Source: Sinorhizobium americanum
GTDB lineage: Bacteria; Pseudomonadota; Alphaproteobacteria; Rhizobiales; Rhizobiaceae
Direction of reading: 5' to 3'
DNA: 64,000 bases
Assembly (NCBI RefSeq): GCF_001651855.1
Contig: NZ_LNQC01000050.1
Span: 23,203-87,202 of the forward strand
The position numbers were made by a program, and so were the translations under genes. Numbering within the stretch: position 1 is the first letter of the stretch; every line of letters starts with the position of its first letter. The notes below the pieces were generated by a model. It did not search any database, had not been told where the DNA came from, and saw nothing but the letters and a program-made list of their open reading frames with translations. Shown here one piece after another: positions 55,837-63,290 of this stretch.

Positions 55837-56685
55837 ATGGCTGATGAACGCCCCAAAGTTCCTACCCCTATCCCGCCACGTCGGACCATCCAGACCGGAC
55901 GAACGTTCTGAAAAACAGATGGGGAATTGTCGGATGGCGGAAATTGCTGAAGGAGACGGCCCGCAAGGCAATTTCGACAAAGCGCACCTGAAGGCGATTC
56001 ACGGCCACATTTTTCAGGATGTCTACGAATGGGCCGGTCATACGCGCAACGAAAGTCAGGTGGTTGAACGGCAGCGCGCGTAGAGCCGATCGGCGGCCTC
56101 TCTAAAGGCGGCACTTCCTTCCTGCCCGGCTCGCGCCTGGAAATGGGTCTGGACGAGTCCCTAAAGCCGATCCGAGATCCGCAGGCCCTCGCAATGCGAC
56201 GCCTGAGGAGCTGAGCGGGCTGAAGAGTCCTCTCAGAGCTAAACTATGAGCACCCGGTCAGAGAGGGGAACGGACGTGCCCAGGAGGCGTTTATTTCCGA
56301 GCTGGGCCGCCATGACGGCCAAGAGATCGATGTTTCCGTAATCACCAGGCCGCGCATGATCGAGGCGTCGATCGAGACCACGAACGACCCGTCCAGTCCC
56401 GCAATGAAGCATGTGATAGAGAACGCGATGAACAAGGCCCGCCGGGAGGCCATTCGATCCGCATTCGAAGATTTGCGAGAGATCGGCGAAGAGCCTCTGC
56501 AACACCATGTTCGCACCGCCCGCCCGGGCGAGGAGATCACAGGAACGGTTCTCGGCCACGACGATCGCATTGCCAGCCTTGTGATCGATCAAGGGATTGT
56601 CGTCGCCGATCGCGCGGATCTGCCGGAGAGGTTGCCGGACGACGAGGAGATTACCTTCACTGCCCGATCCACTTTTCGCGAGTGA
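55837..56685 (+). pseudogene. Fic-family AMP-transferase toxin, decayed by several frameshifts
   Basis: Successive frames spell one Fic protein. After ATG at 55837 (MADERPK) the frame shifts, giving PATSDHPDRTNVLKNRWGIV. A second shift gives MAEIAEGDGPQGNFDKAHLK and AIHGHIFQDVYEWAGHTRNE. A third gives VEPIGGLSKGGTSFLPGSRL. A fourth gives LSELNYEHPVREGNGRAQEA, containing the Fic active-site loop with HPF changed to HPV. The frame then stays open to 56685, including MIEASIETTNDPSSPAMKHV and EEITGTVLGHDDRIA. The whole is about the right length for VbhT/Fic toxins linked to VbhA antitoxins. It cannot make functional toxin. Confidence 0.75.
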
Positions 56686-56837
56686 GGCGAGAGCAGCCGG
56701 CCGAGGAGGCGCAATCGCAACAGCCGGCGCCAGCGAGACAGCCACAGCAGGACCTTAACCCGGAGTTGAAGGCGATCGAGGCGCAAATGACGGCACAGCG
56801 CAGCCGTGAGCGCGATGGCGCCGATCGCGGGCGGTGA
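56682..56837 (+). CDS. Small Gln/Pro-rich protein coupled to the former toxin gene
   Basis: GTG at 56682 overlaps the stop of the Fic remnant (GTGA) and opens 51 codons: RREQPAEEAQSQQPAPARQP, then QDLNPELKAIEAQMTAQRSR and ERDGADRGR. The overlap mimics an ordinary operon join, so the frame may be a real, translationally coupled small protein, or the tail of a longer toxin protein. There is no known domain. 56838-57059 is non-coding. Confidence 0.4.
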   Translation: MRREQPAEEAQSQQPAPARQPQQDLNPELKAIEAQMTAQRSRERDGADRGR

Positions 56838-57059
56838 CCGGCTCAGCGGCTTTTAAAGCTGCAAGAGCTATCCGTGAGCGGGAGGTGCCGATACTCTGCG
56901 CCCTCTCCTTCCGTTGGGTGATTTGACGGACAAGCTACGATAGCCCCTCCCCTACGCAACCGCTGGCGCGGTCCTCCACTTCTGTTGCGGCCCTTCGGGT
57001 GCGTGGGCTCGCTTCGGCTATCTCTGTCTTTTGCCGTCAACCAACGGAAGGAGACGGCA

Positions 57060-57938
57060 ATGCAGAGCATCAAGGACACCTACCAGCGCATCACCGATGC
57101 CATCATCGAGCAGCTTGAAGCCGGCACAAAGCCGTGGATCCGGCCCTGGCGCGGAAACAGCCGCGGCTCCCTCGTTCCGCGCCGCGCCACCGGCGAAACC
57201 TATCGCGGGATCAACGTCCTGATGCTATGGCTCGCAAGCGAGCTCGCCGGGTACGAGGAAAACACCTGGATGACCTACCGCCAAGCTCAGGATCTCGGCG
57301 GCCAGGTCCGAAAGGGCGAGAAAGGCTCCTTCGTCGTCAAGTACGGCACCTTCACCCCCAAGGAGCGCGAAGATGACGAACGCGCAATCCCCTATCTCAA
57401 GGGCTACACGGTCTTTAATGTCGAGCAGATCGAGAATCTTCCGGATCGGTTCTATCGACCGGCCGAGGAGCTGCCGGCGACGCCAGTTCCACATCTTGAG
57501 ACTGTCGAAACTTTCGTCCGCAACACCGGCGCGGCGATCACCTACGGCGGAACGACCGCGTGCTATCGTCCCGCCCCCGATGACGTCCTCATGCCCGACC
57601 GGGCACGCTTCGTCGACGAGGTTCACCTTTACTCGACCTTGCTTCACGAAATGTCGCATTGGTCAGGCGCAAAGCATCGCCTCGACCGTGACTTGAGCGG
57701 CCGATTCGGCCGTGAAAGCTACGCCATCGAGGAGCTGGTTGCCGAGCTCTCTGCTTCGTTCCTCTGCGCGGATCTCGGAGTGGCTCACGACCCTCGCGAC
57801 AATACCGCAACCTACCTGGAAAGCTGGGTCAAGGTGCTGAAGAACGACAAGCGGGCGATTATCACCGCGGCCGCCAACGCCCAGGCAGCAGCCGACTATC
57901 TGCACGAACTTCAAACGACTGGCATTCCGCCAGTATGA
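57060..57938 (+). CDS. ardC: ArdC-type antirestriction protein
   Basis: A 292-aa protein. GGAAGGAG precedes the ATG at 57060. The N-terminal ArdC single-strand-DNA-binding domain (~1-130) shows YQRITDAIIEQLEAGTKPWI, RPW, YRGINVLMLWLASELAGYE and GGQVRKGEKGSFVVKYG. The C-terminal metallopeptidase-like domain has the zinc motif HEMSHW in STLLHEMSHWSGAKHRL and the third ligand region YAIEELVAELSASFL. ArdC homologues protect incoming plasmid DNA from host restriction and promote its establishment. This fits a mobile plasmid, although no transfer genes lie in the window. Confidence 0.88.
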   Translation: MQSIKDTYQRITDAIIEQLEAGTKPWIRPWRGNSRGSLVPRRATGETYRGINVLMLWLASELAGYEENTWMTYRQAQDLGGQVRKGEKGSFVVKYGTFTPKEREDDERAIPYLKGYTVFNVEQIENLPDRFYRPAEELPATPVPHLETVETFVRNTGAAITYGGTTACYRPAPDDVLMPDRARFVDEVHLYSTLLHEMSHWSGAKHRLDRDLSGRFGRESYAIEELVAELSASFLCADLGVAHDPRDNTATYLESWVKVLKNDKRAIITAAANAQAAADYLHELQTTGIPPV

Positions 57939-57949
57939 TCCGCGCAAAA

Positions 57950-57965
57950 GTTCCCCGCGGGGAAC
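57950..57965. promoter_or_regulatory. parS-type centromere palindrome 1
   Basis: GTTCCCCGCGGGGAAC, a perfect 16-bp palindrome that matches GTTNNNNGCNNNNAAC, the RepB-binding parS of repABC plasmids. Confidence 0.75.
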
Positions 57966-58076
57966 TGTGTCGCGAATTCCGTCGCGGCCGGCGGTTTGTT
58001 CGTCAGCGCAGACGAGCATCACTATTTGCGTGTGATGAATCTGAGGGAGGGGAGGGGGCTCGCTCCCCGGAAACGA

Positions 58077-58092
58077 GTTCCCCGCGGGGAAC
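58077..58092. promoter_or_regulatory. parS-type centromere palindrome 2
   Basis: GTTCCCCGCGGGGAAC again, identical to the copy at 57950. Confidence 0.75.
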
Positions 58093-58219
58093 TATGGACA
58101 AGCTGCCGCTGCGCAGCCTAGGCCGCCGCATCATTAGCGCAGCCTTTTGCCGATCATGACCCATCTTCTCCGAGTCGGAACGACTGGGTTGGCGCCAGTT
58201 CGATCAATTTCATGTTCAA

Positions 58220-58235
58220 GTTCCCCTCGGGGAAC
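58220..58235. promoter_or_regulatory. parS-type centromere palindrome 3
   Basis: GTTCCCCTCGGGGAAC; one change in the centre (TC instead of GC) breaks the perfect symmetry. Confidence 0.6.
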
Positions 58236-58344
58236 CGGGTGGCAAACTTCGTCGTGACTGCTGCGGTTCGCCGGCACGGACGGGAATATTCAGTTTTTGC
58301 TTCAGGGTCTGGGGCGCTGGGTGCCTATTCCCTCTGGTACCGAA

Positions 58345-58360
58345 GTTCCTCGCGGGGAAC
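58345..58360. promoter_or_regulatory. parS-type centromere palindrome 4
   Basis: GTTCCTCGCGGGGAAC; it keeps GTT, the GC centre and AAC, with one arm mismatch. Confidence 0.65.
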
Positions 58361-58552
58361 TGTGAAAAACATAGCCATTCACATCTGATCTGAATTCACG
58401 TGCCACAATTGATGCGCCGGGCCGAATCGGAGTACCGGTTAGTTGCGGATAAAACTCGAAATTGCGGGTTTTTGAGTAGTTATGGGGTTGTTAGCAGATC
58501 GTTAACCACAACAGCGGTTAAGTGGCGACAGTGACCACCAAGGATTCTTTTG

Positions 58553-59728
58553 ATGACGCGACACCTCAGCAGTCTTTCCTTCATGGAGAATTTCTCCAGC
58601 AAGCTCGAGCTGGCGTTGAACAATTTGAGCATGGCGCAGTTTCCGCCGGATGCGCGGCGCACTATGCGCAAGTTCACATCTACCGAAGTCGCTCAGCTTT
58701 TAGATGTCACCGAAGCCTACATCCGGCAGGTTGCCGCAAAGGAGCAGGGCCCTTCCCCCGAAATCTCCAATGGTCGCCGGCTCTATACCCTAGAGCAGGT
58801 CCTCGAACTGCGGATGGCGCTCGCCGCCAATGGCCGAAAGAAATGGATGAATCCGCGCCGTTCAGGCGACGAACAGTGCCAGATCATCGCAGTCACCAAT
58901 TTCAAGGGCGGCTCCAGCAAGACGTCGACCACCATCCATCTTGGACATTACCTGGCTTTACGCGGCTACCGCGTTCTAGCCGTTGATCTTGATCCGCAGG
59001 CGTCTCTGACAGCTCTGCATGGCAATCTCCCGAACTTCGACTACAGGGGCGGGGATACCCTCTATTCGGCAATTCGTTTCGAGGATCCGGTTCCAACAAA
59101 GTCGATCGTTCACCAAACGCATATCGCGGGCTTCGACGTGATATGCGCCGGCCTCGAACTCACCGAATTTGAAACGGCTGTGGCGCTGGAGATGCGACGG
59201 GCTGGAGGGACAAGCTTTCTGCTTCGCGTTTCCCAGGCCCTCGAACAGGTTGCGGACGACTACGATTTCATTCTGATGGATTCGGCGCCATCCTTGAACT
59301 TCTTGACGCTGTCATCCCTCACCGCTGCGACAGGCGTCGTTATCCCTGTTCCGGCGCACATGCTTGACGTGGACTCGACCGCCAAATTCCTCGAGCTCGC
59401 TGCATCATACATGCAGATCCTCGATGAGGTAGGCACGTCGGCGCAATGGGACTTCGCCAAGTTCCTCATTACGAAATTTGAACCTAACGACCACCCTCAG
59501 GCCAATATGTCAGCCCTCATGCGGCAGGTGTTTGGTGAAGACCTGCTGTTGAACTCCGTCATCAAGTCAACTGCGGTCGCAGATGCGCTCACCTGGAAAC
59601 AAAGTCTGTACGAGGTGCAGCGGACGCGCTTCTCCGCTCCCAAGACCTATGACCGCGCCATCGAGTCCATCAATGCGGCCAACGCCGAACTGGAAAGCCT
59701 GTTCTGGAAGGCATGGGGGAGAGAATGA
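58553..59728 (+). CDS. repA: Plasmid partitioning protein RepA (ParA type)
   Basis: A 391-aa protein. The ATG at 58553 has AAGGA eight bases upstream. N-terminal helix-turn-helix (STEVAQLLDVTEAYIRQVAA). Deviant Walker A of ParA ATPases in VTNFKGGSSKTSTTIHLGHY, Walker A-prime LAVDLDPQASLTALHG, and Walker B with LMDSAPSLNFLTLSSL. In repABC plasmids RepA partitions with RepB on parS sites and autorepresses the operon. The parS-like array lies just upstream. repB follows with a 4-base overlap, as usual for the family. Confidence 0.93.
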   Translation: MTRHLSSLSFMENFSSKLELALNNLSMAQFPPDARRTMRKFTSTEVAQLLDVTEAYIRQVAAKEQGPSPEISNGRRLYTLEQVLELRMALAANGRKKWMNPRRSGDEQCQIIAVTNFKGGSSKTSTTIHLGHYLALRGYRVLAVDLDPQASLTALHGNLPNFDYRGGDTLYSAIRFEDPVPTKSIVHQTHIAGFDVICAGLELTEFETAVALEMRRAGGTSFLLRVSQALEQVADDYDFILMDSAPSLNFLTLSSLTAATGVVIPVPAHMLDVDSTAKFLELAASYMQILDEVGTSAQWDFAKFLITKFEPNDHPQANMSALMRQVFGEDLLLNSVIKSTAVADALTWKQSLYEVQRTRFSAPKTYDRAIESINAANAELESLFWKAWGRE

Positions 59729-60717
59729 GCCGCAAGGATTCGAAAGGTCTGTTTGCTAACGTCCTGGGTCAGCTCGAGAGCTCTCCCGAAAGGGGAGGTG
59801 GTCAGAGAACGACGTCCCCACATCTTCTGAAAGTGGCGGCTGGGGTTAGGCAAATCCAGGAGCGCAGCGAGTTCGCTGAGCGGCTGCTGAAGGATGGCGG
59901 TCAGATCATCGAGGTTGACCCGGACGATGTTCTGGATTCGGCGATTCCGGATCGCTTCGCGTCGGCATACGATGCGGCGAATCTCACCGAACTCATGCAG
60001 TCGATGGGAGAGCATGGGCAGAGTACACCGGGCCTTGTGCGCTCAGTGCAGGGAGCCGCCAAGCCGTTTCAGATCGTATTCGGTCGCCGTCGACTCGCAG
60101 CCGCCAAACTCTTGGGCATTAAGTTCAAGGCGATAGCACGGGATCTCAGTGATGAGGATGCGGTCGTTCTCCAGGGCGAGGAGAATAGCAATCGCAATGA
60201 TCTCTCCTTCATAGAGCGTTGCCTTTTCGCGCATTCGCAAGAGGCGGCCGGTTTCGGTCGCGATGTGATCTGTAAGTCACTGAGCACTGGCAAATCGCAT
60301 ATTTCGGAAATGATCCGGCTCGCCAACACGTTGCCGCGAGAGATTGTGCTGGAGATTGGCCCGGCCCGAGAGATCGGCCGTCGGCGCTGGCTAGACTTGG
60401 AAGCTCGATGGGCGGCACATGCGGCGCCGCTCCAGGCGGCCCGGGAAGCGCTCAGCCGACCCGAAACTCTGAGCGGAGGAAGCGACGCCCGATTTACCGC
60501 CGTCTTTGACGTGCTCGGCACGGAGCGAGACTCCGCCTTATCGACCGCAGACGCCACGCAGCTCGTAGCCCACGGCCTTGTTTTGGGGCAGGTGAGCCAC
60601 GCCAAATCCGGCTCCAAACTCGCCTTCAACAAATCCGTGCCAGCTGGGTTCGTCGACTTCGTTGCGGCGCAGATTGAGGCGCTGCACGATCAGTTCGTGC
60701 AGCGAAATAGACAGTAG
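59725..60717 (+). CDS. repB: Plasmid partitioning protein RepB (ParB type)
   Basis: A 330-aa protein. The ATG at 59725 overlaps the repA stop (ATGA), preceded by GGGGGAGA; an in-frame ATG at 59713 is less likely. The N-terminal RepB tag MSRKDSKGLFANVLGQ, the ParB N-domain (VFGRRRLAAAKLLGIKFKAI, VVLQGEENSNRNDLSFIERC) and the central helix-turn-helix (ICKSLSTGKSHISEMIRLAN) are all present. It binds the upstream parS palindromes and acts with RepA. The region to repC at 60899 holds the antisense RNA. Confidence 0.93.
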   Translation: MSRKDSKGLFANVLGQLESSPERGGGQRTTSPHLLKVAAGVRQIQERSEFAERLLKDGGQIIEVDPDDVLDSAIPDRFASAYDAANLTELMQSMGEHGQSTPGLVRSVQGAAKPFQIVFGRRRLAAAKLLGIKFKAIARDLSDEDAVVLQGEENSNRNDLSFIERCLFAHSQEAAGFGRDVICKSLSTGKSHISEMIRLANTLPREIVLEIGPAREIGRRRWLDLEARWAAHAAPLQAAREALSRPETLSGGSDARFTAVFDVLGTERDSALSTADATQLVAHGLVLGQVSHAKSGSKLAFNKSVPAGFVDFVAAQIEALHDQFVQRNRQ

Positions 60718-60749
60718 TTCACAGAATTGGACTAGGAGGATAACCGCAA

Positions 60750-60802
60750 AAGAAAAAGGCCCCCAAACGTTGCCGTCGTGGAAGCCCTCTCTGTGTTGTA
60801 GC
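60750..60802 (-). ncRNA. Antisense RNA (ctRNA/incA) of the repABC operon
   Basis: In the repB-repC gap, minus strand: -35 box TTGACT (60832-60837), 17-base spacer, -10 box GATTCT (60809-60814), then a short transcript that ends in a hairpin with G-T pairs (60758-60790) followed by TTTTTC (60752-60757). Position, size (about 50-60 nt) and direction match the counter-transcribed RNA that limits RepC synthesis in repABC plasmids. Confidence 0.75.
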
Positions 60803-60898
60803 AAACCGAGAATCGCATTTCCCCGAATCCTAGTCAAGAGTCCATTGGCACCGTTTTTGGTGAGCGGATTTCTTTTGCCTTCTGAAAGGTAAAGGAAA

Positions 60899-62113
60899 AT
60901 GCTGAGTCGAAATGTGACGACGCCCTTCGGGCGGCGGCCGATGTCGCTTGCCTTAATAAAAGGGCAGATGCGAGCGGCCGAGATCAAGCCGGGCAAGACC
61001 GCCGACAAATGGAAGGTGTTCCGCGATGCCTGCGAGGCGAGGGCCGTGCTCGGCATTCAGGATCGTGCTCTTGCGGTGCTGGATGCGCTGCTGACGTTCT
61101 ATCCGGACAACGAGCTTTGCGAGGAGCGCGGTCTGGTCGTTTTCCCGTCGAACGATCAGCTTTCTGTCCGCGCGCATGGCATCGCCGGCACGACGCTGCG
61201 GCGGCATTTGGCGGCTCTAGTCGACGCCGGATTGATCCAGCGGAAGGACAGCGCCAATGGCAAACGCTACGCCCGCAAGGACGACAGCGGCGAAATCGAG
61301 GAGGCGTTCGGCTTTAGCCTGGCGCCACTGCTCGCGCGTGCCGAGGAGCTTGCGCTGGCCGCGCAGCAGATGGCAGCGGAGCGCCGACGTTTCCGCTCTA
61401 CCAAGGAAGCGTTGTCCATCTGCCGCCGAGACGTCCGTAAGTTGCTCACCGCCGCGATAGAGGAGGGGGCTGCCGGCGACTGGGGACGCATCGAGGGGAT
61501 GTTCCTCGAGCTGACCGGCCGCATCCCCCGTACGCCGACGATTGCGGATATAGAGCCGATCCTCGACGAAATGCAAATGCTGCGCGAGGAAATCCTCAAC
61601 CGGATGGAAATTCAGGAAGATTCCCAAAATACGGACAGCAATGCTGTTCAAAATGAACGTCACATACAGAGTTCAAATACCGAATCCAGCAATGAACTTG
61701 AACCTAGCTCTGGAACCGAGCAGGGGGCGAAGCCGAGCCAGAATATCTGGCCGACGCGTGTGGCGGTAAAGGCATTCCCATTGGCAATGGTGCTGCAGGC
61801 CTGCCCGGACATTGCGGACTACGCACCGGGAGGCACCGTCGCAAACTGGCGCGACCTGATGTCGGCTGCGGTGGTGGTGCGATCGATGCTCGGGGTCAGT
61901 CCGAGCGCCTACCAGGATGCTTGCGAGACCCTTGGGCCGGAGAACGCCGCGGCAGTAATGGCGTGCATTCTTGAGAGGGGAGGGCACATCAATTCGGCCG
62001 GCGGCTATCTGCGCGACCTCACGCGAAAGGCGGCCCGCGGCGAGTTTTCGCTTGGGCCGATGCTGATGGCACTAATGCGGGCGAACGGCGCTCCTGGATG
62101 CAAGGCATCGTAG
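60899..62113 (+). CDS. repC: Replication initiator RepC
   Basis: A 404-aa protein from the ATG at 60899 after AAAGGTAAAGGA. N-terminal domain: TTPFGRRPMSLALIKGQMRA, DKWKVFRDACEARAVLGIQD, VVFPSNDQLSVRAHGIAGTT, RRHLAALVDAGLIQRKDSAN, then a glutamine/asparagine-rich linker and the C-terminal domain (PLAMVLQACPDIADYAPGGT, INSAGGYLRDLTRKAARGEF). RepC is needed for replication, and the origin is normally inside its own AT-rich coding stretch. A matching AT-rich portion lies at about 61610-61730. It completes the repABC cassette begun at 58553. Confidence 0.93.
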   Translation: MLSRNVTTPFGRRPMSLALIKGQMRAAEIKPGKTADKWKVFRDACEARAVLGIQDRALAVLDALLTFYPDNELCEERGLVVFPSNDQLSVRAHGIAGTTLRRHLAALVDAGLIQRKDSANGKRYARKDDSGEIEEAFGFSLAPLLARAEELALAAQQMAAERRRFRSTKEALSICRRDVRKLLTAAIEEGAAGDWGRIEGMFLELTGRIPRTPTIADIEPILDEMQMLREEILNRMEIQEDSQNTDSNAVQNERHIQSSNTESSNELEPSSGTEQGAKPSQNIWPTRVAVKAFPLAMVLQACPDIADYAPGGTVANWRDLMSAAVVVRSMLGVSPSAYQDACETLGPENAAAVMACILERGGHINSAGGYLRDLTRKAARGEFSLGPMLMALMRANGAPGCKAS

Positions 62114-62134
62114 CGTCGAAGGGTGGGTGACATG

Positions 62135-62815
62135 CTAGGTTTTTGCGTCAGTGCAGATGGTTTCCAAAAGCTCAATCGTCATCGCCTGAGCCACGCGCGG
62201 AATATCAGAGAAGCTCTCGCGGGAGAGAAGTTTCGTCATGATGGTCTCCGCGAACTGCGGGTTCATCTGGCGGGCGACTTTCAGTGCGGCCTCGCATTTG
62301 TCGCGGAAGGGCGCCAGCGCCTCGTTAAGGTACTCCACTCCGTGCGTTCTCAGGACGCAAGCGATGTCGAACATGTCGCGGGGCTGCATCGCGGCGCCGC
62401 GGTAGTATATCTTCTTTGCGATGATTTCTGCGGGAGTTTCAAGCAGAACGTCTCTTCCGCGCACCTCCGCTTTCACCGTCGGGTTGTCGGTCAGGCTAGG
62501 GGCGCAGATGAAGTCGATTTCACCGACATTTTCGAAGACGATCTTTAACGTCCTCGATCCGTCGGACTCATAGCCGACAGGGCTAATGTCGAGCGTGTAG
62601 CCCTGTGTCTTCGGATTCAGGTATGGCAGGACCTGTGGGTCATCGAGAAATATGTCGACATCAAAGCTCTCACGATGATCGATCTGGAGCATTAGGGCAG
62701 TGCCGCCTCCAAAAGTCCAACCGTCGATCAATGTGAGTTCGGAGTTCGCTTGATCGAAGATGCGGCCAGCCTGCTCAAACAGGTCACCCCATCTGCTGGC
62801 TGGGTGTTCAATCAA
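62135..62815 (-). CDS. Nucleotidyl transferase AbiEii/AbiGii-family toxin
   Basis: A 226-aa protein starting at a TTG (62815) that overlaps the stop of the upstream gene (TTGA), so it is coupled to it. The core reads FGGGTALMLQIDHRESFDVD followed by IFLDDPQ, i.e. the G-rich loop and DxD metal pair of the polymerase-beta-like nucleotidyltransferase superfamily, then AEIIAKKIYYRGAAMQPRDM with the family KxxYR-D motif. This is the AbiEii type of toxin, whose relatives modify tRNA or act in phage abortive infection. The partner at 62812 is the likely antitoxin. Confidence 0.85.
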   Translation of the reverse strand: MIEHPASRWGDLFEQAGRIFDQANSELTLIDGWTFGGGTALMLQIDHRESFDVDIFLDDPQVLPYLNPKTQGYTLDISPVGYESDGSRTLKIVFENVGEIDFICAPSLTDNPTVKAEVRGRDVLLETPAEIIAKKIYYRGAAMQPRDMFDIACVLRTHGVEYLNEALAPFRDKCEAALKVARQMNPQFAETIMTKLLSRESFSDIPRVAQAMTIELLETICTDAKT

Positions 62816-63084
62816 CTAGCCGCTCGCGCCAAAGGAAGCAGGTAGCCAGCAAGGGCCGAGAACTCCCGTGCCAGGTTGGCGGCGATCGATGGATCAACGT
62901 GCATCTCGTCCAGGAATGAGTTCTGAAGGTCCTCGTCCACTTCGGAAAAGAAGGAGAATGCCGAGGGGTCGAAATCGACTGCGCTGGCAGGATCAGAAAT
63001 CTTGGAGGCCAACTGCTCAGCCGAAAGCGCCGTCCCGTAAGGGGCGTTGACAGTGGACAGAACCTTTACTGCAACAATCGACAT
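62812..63084 (-). CDS. Partner (antitoxin-like) of the AbiEii-type toxin
   Basis: A 90-aa, acidic, helix-rich protein from the ATG at 63084. It is directly upstream of the toxin and its stop is used in the toxin start (TTGA), the usual layout of AbiEi-AbiEii-type or MazG-like pairs. It is much smaller than classical AbiEi antitoxins and lacks a recognisable winged helix, so it may be a different antitoxin class. No domain name can be given. Confidence 0.65.
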   Translation of the reverse strand: MSIVAVKVLSTVNAPYGTALSAEQLASKISDPASAVDFDPSAFSFFSEVDEDLQNSFLDEMHVDPSIAANLAREFSALAGYLLPLARAAS

Positions 63085-63290
63085 CTTCCTACCGCAGAGC
63101 TTCTTAGATTTTTATATACCGCGACGATGACTGCGAAACAAGGATCGCGGGTTGGGGAGGTCAGTTCCACCGTGTCGGTGCAGCTGCATCGGCCGCCGAC
63201 CGGCACGATAGATCCCAGACGGAAGCGGAGCCGGCAGAATGGTAGTCGTTTGAGAGGCGCGCCGATGAATTGTTCGGCGCGTAGTCACGC

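Larger units (their letters stand above)
57939..58552. other. Non-coding region upstream of repABC with parS array
   Basis: About 610 bases without a gene, holding four 16-bp palindromes at 57950, 58077, 58220 and 58345 that match the repABC parS form GTTNNNNGCNNNNAAC (the third has a TC centre). Start-to-start distances are 127, 143 and 125 bases. Sequence flanking the palindromes is partly repeated too. The repA promoter should lie at the right edge; AAGGA at 58540-58544 is its ribosome site. Confidence 0.7.

Noticed and set aside
57950..58360. Four similar palindromes as a CRISPR array
   Set aside because: The units are 16 bases and palindromic, spaced 125-143 bases apart, and match parS. 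CRISPR repeats are longer and more closely spaced, and no cas gene is near.
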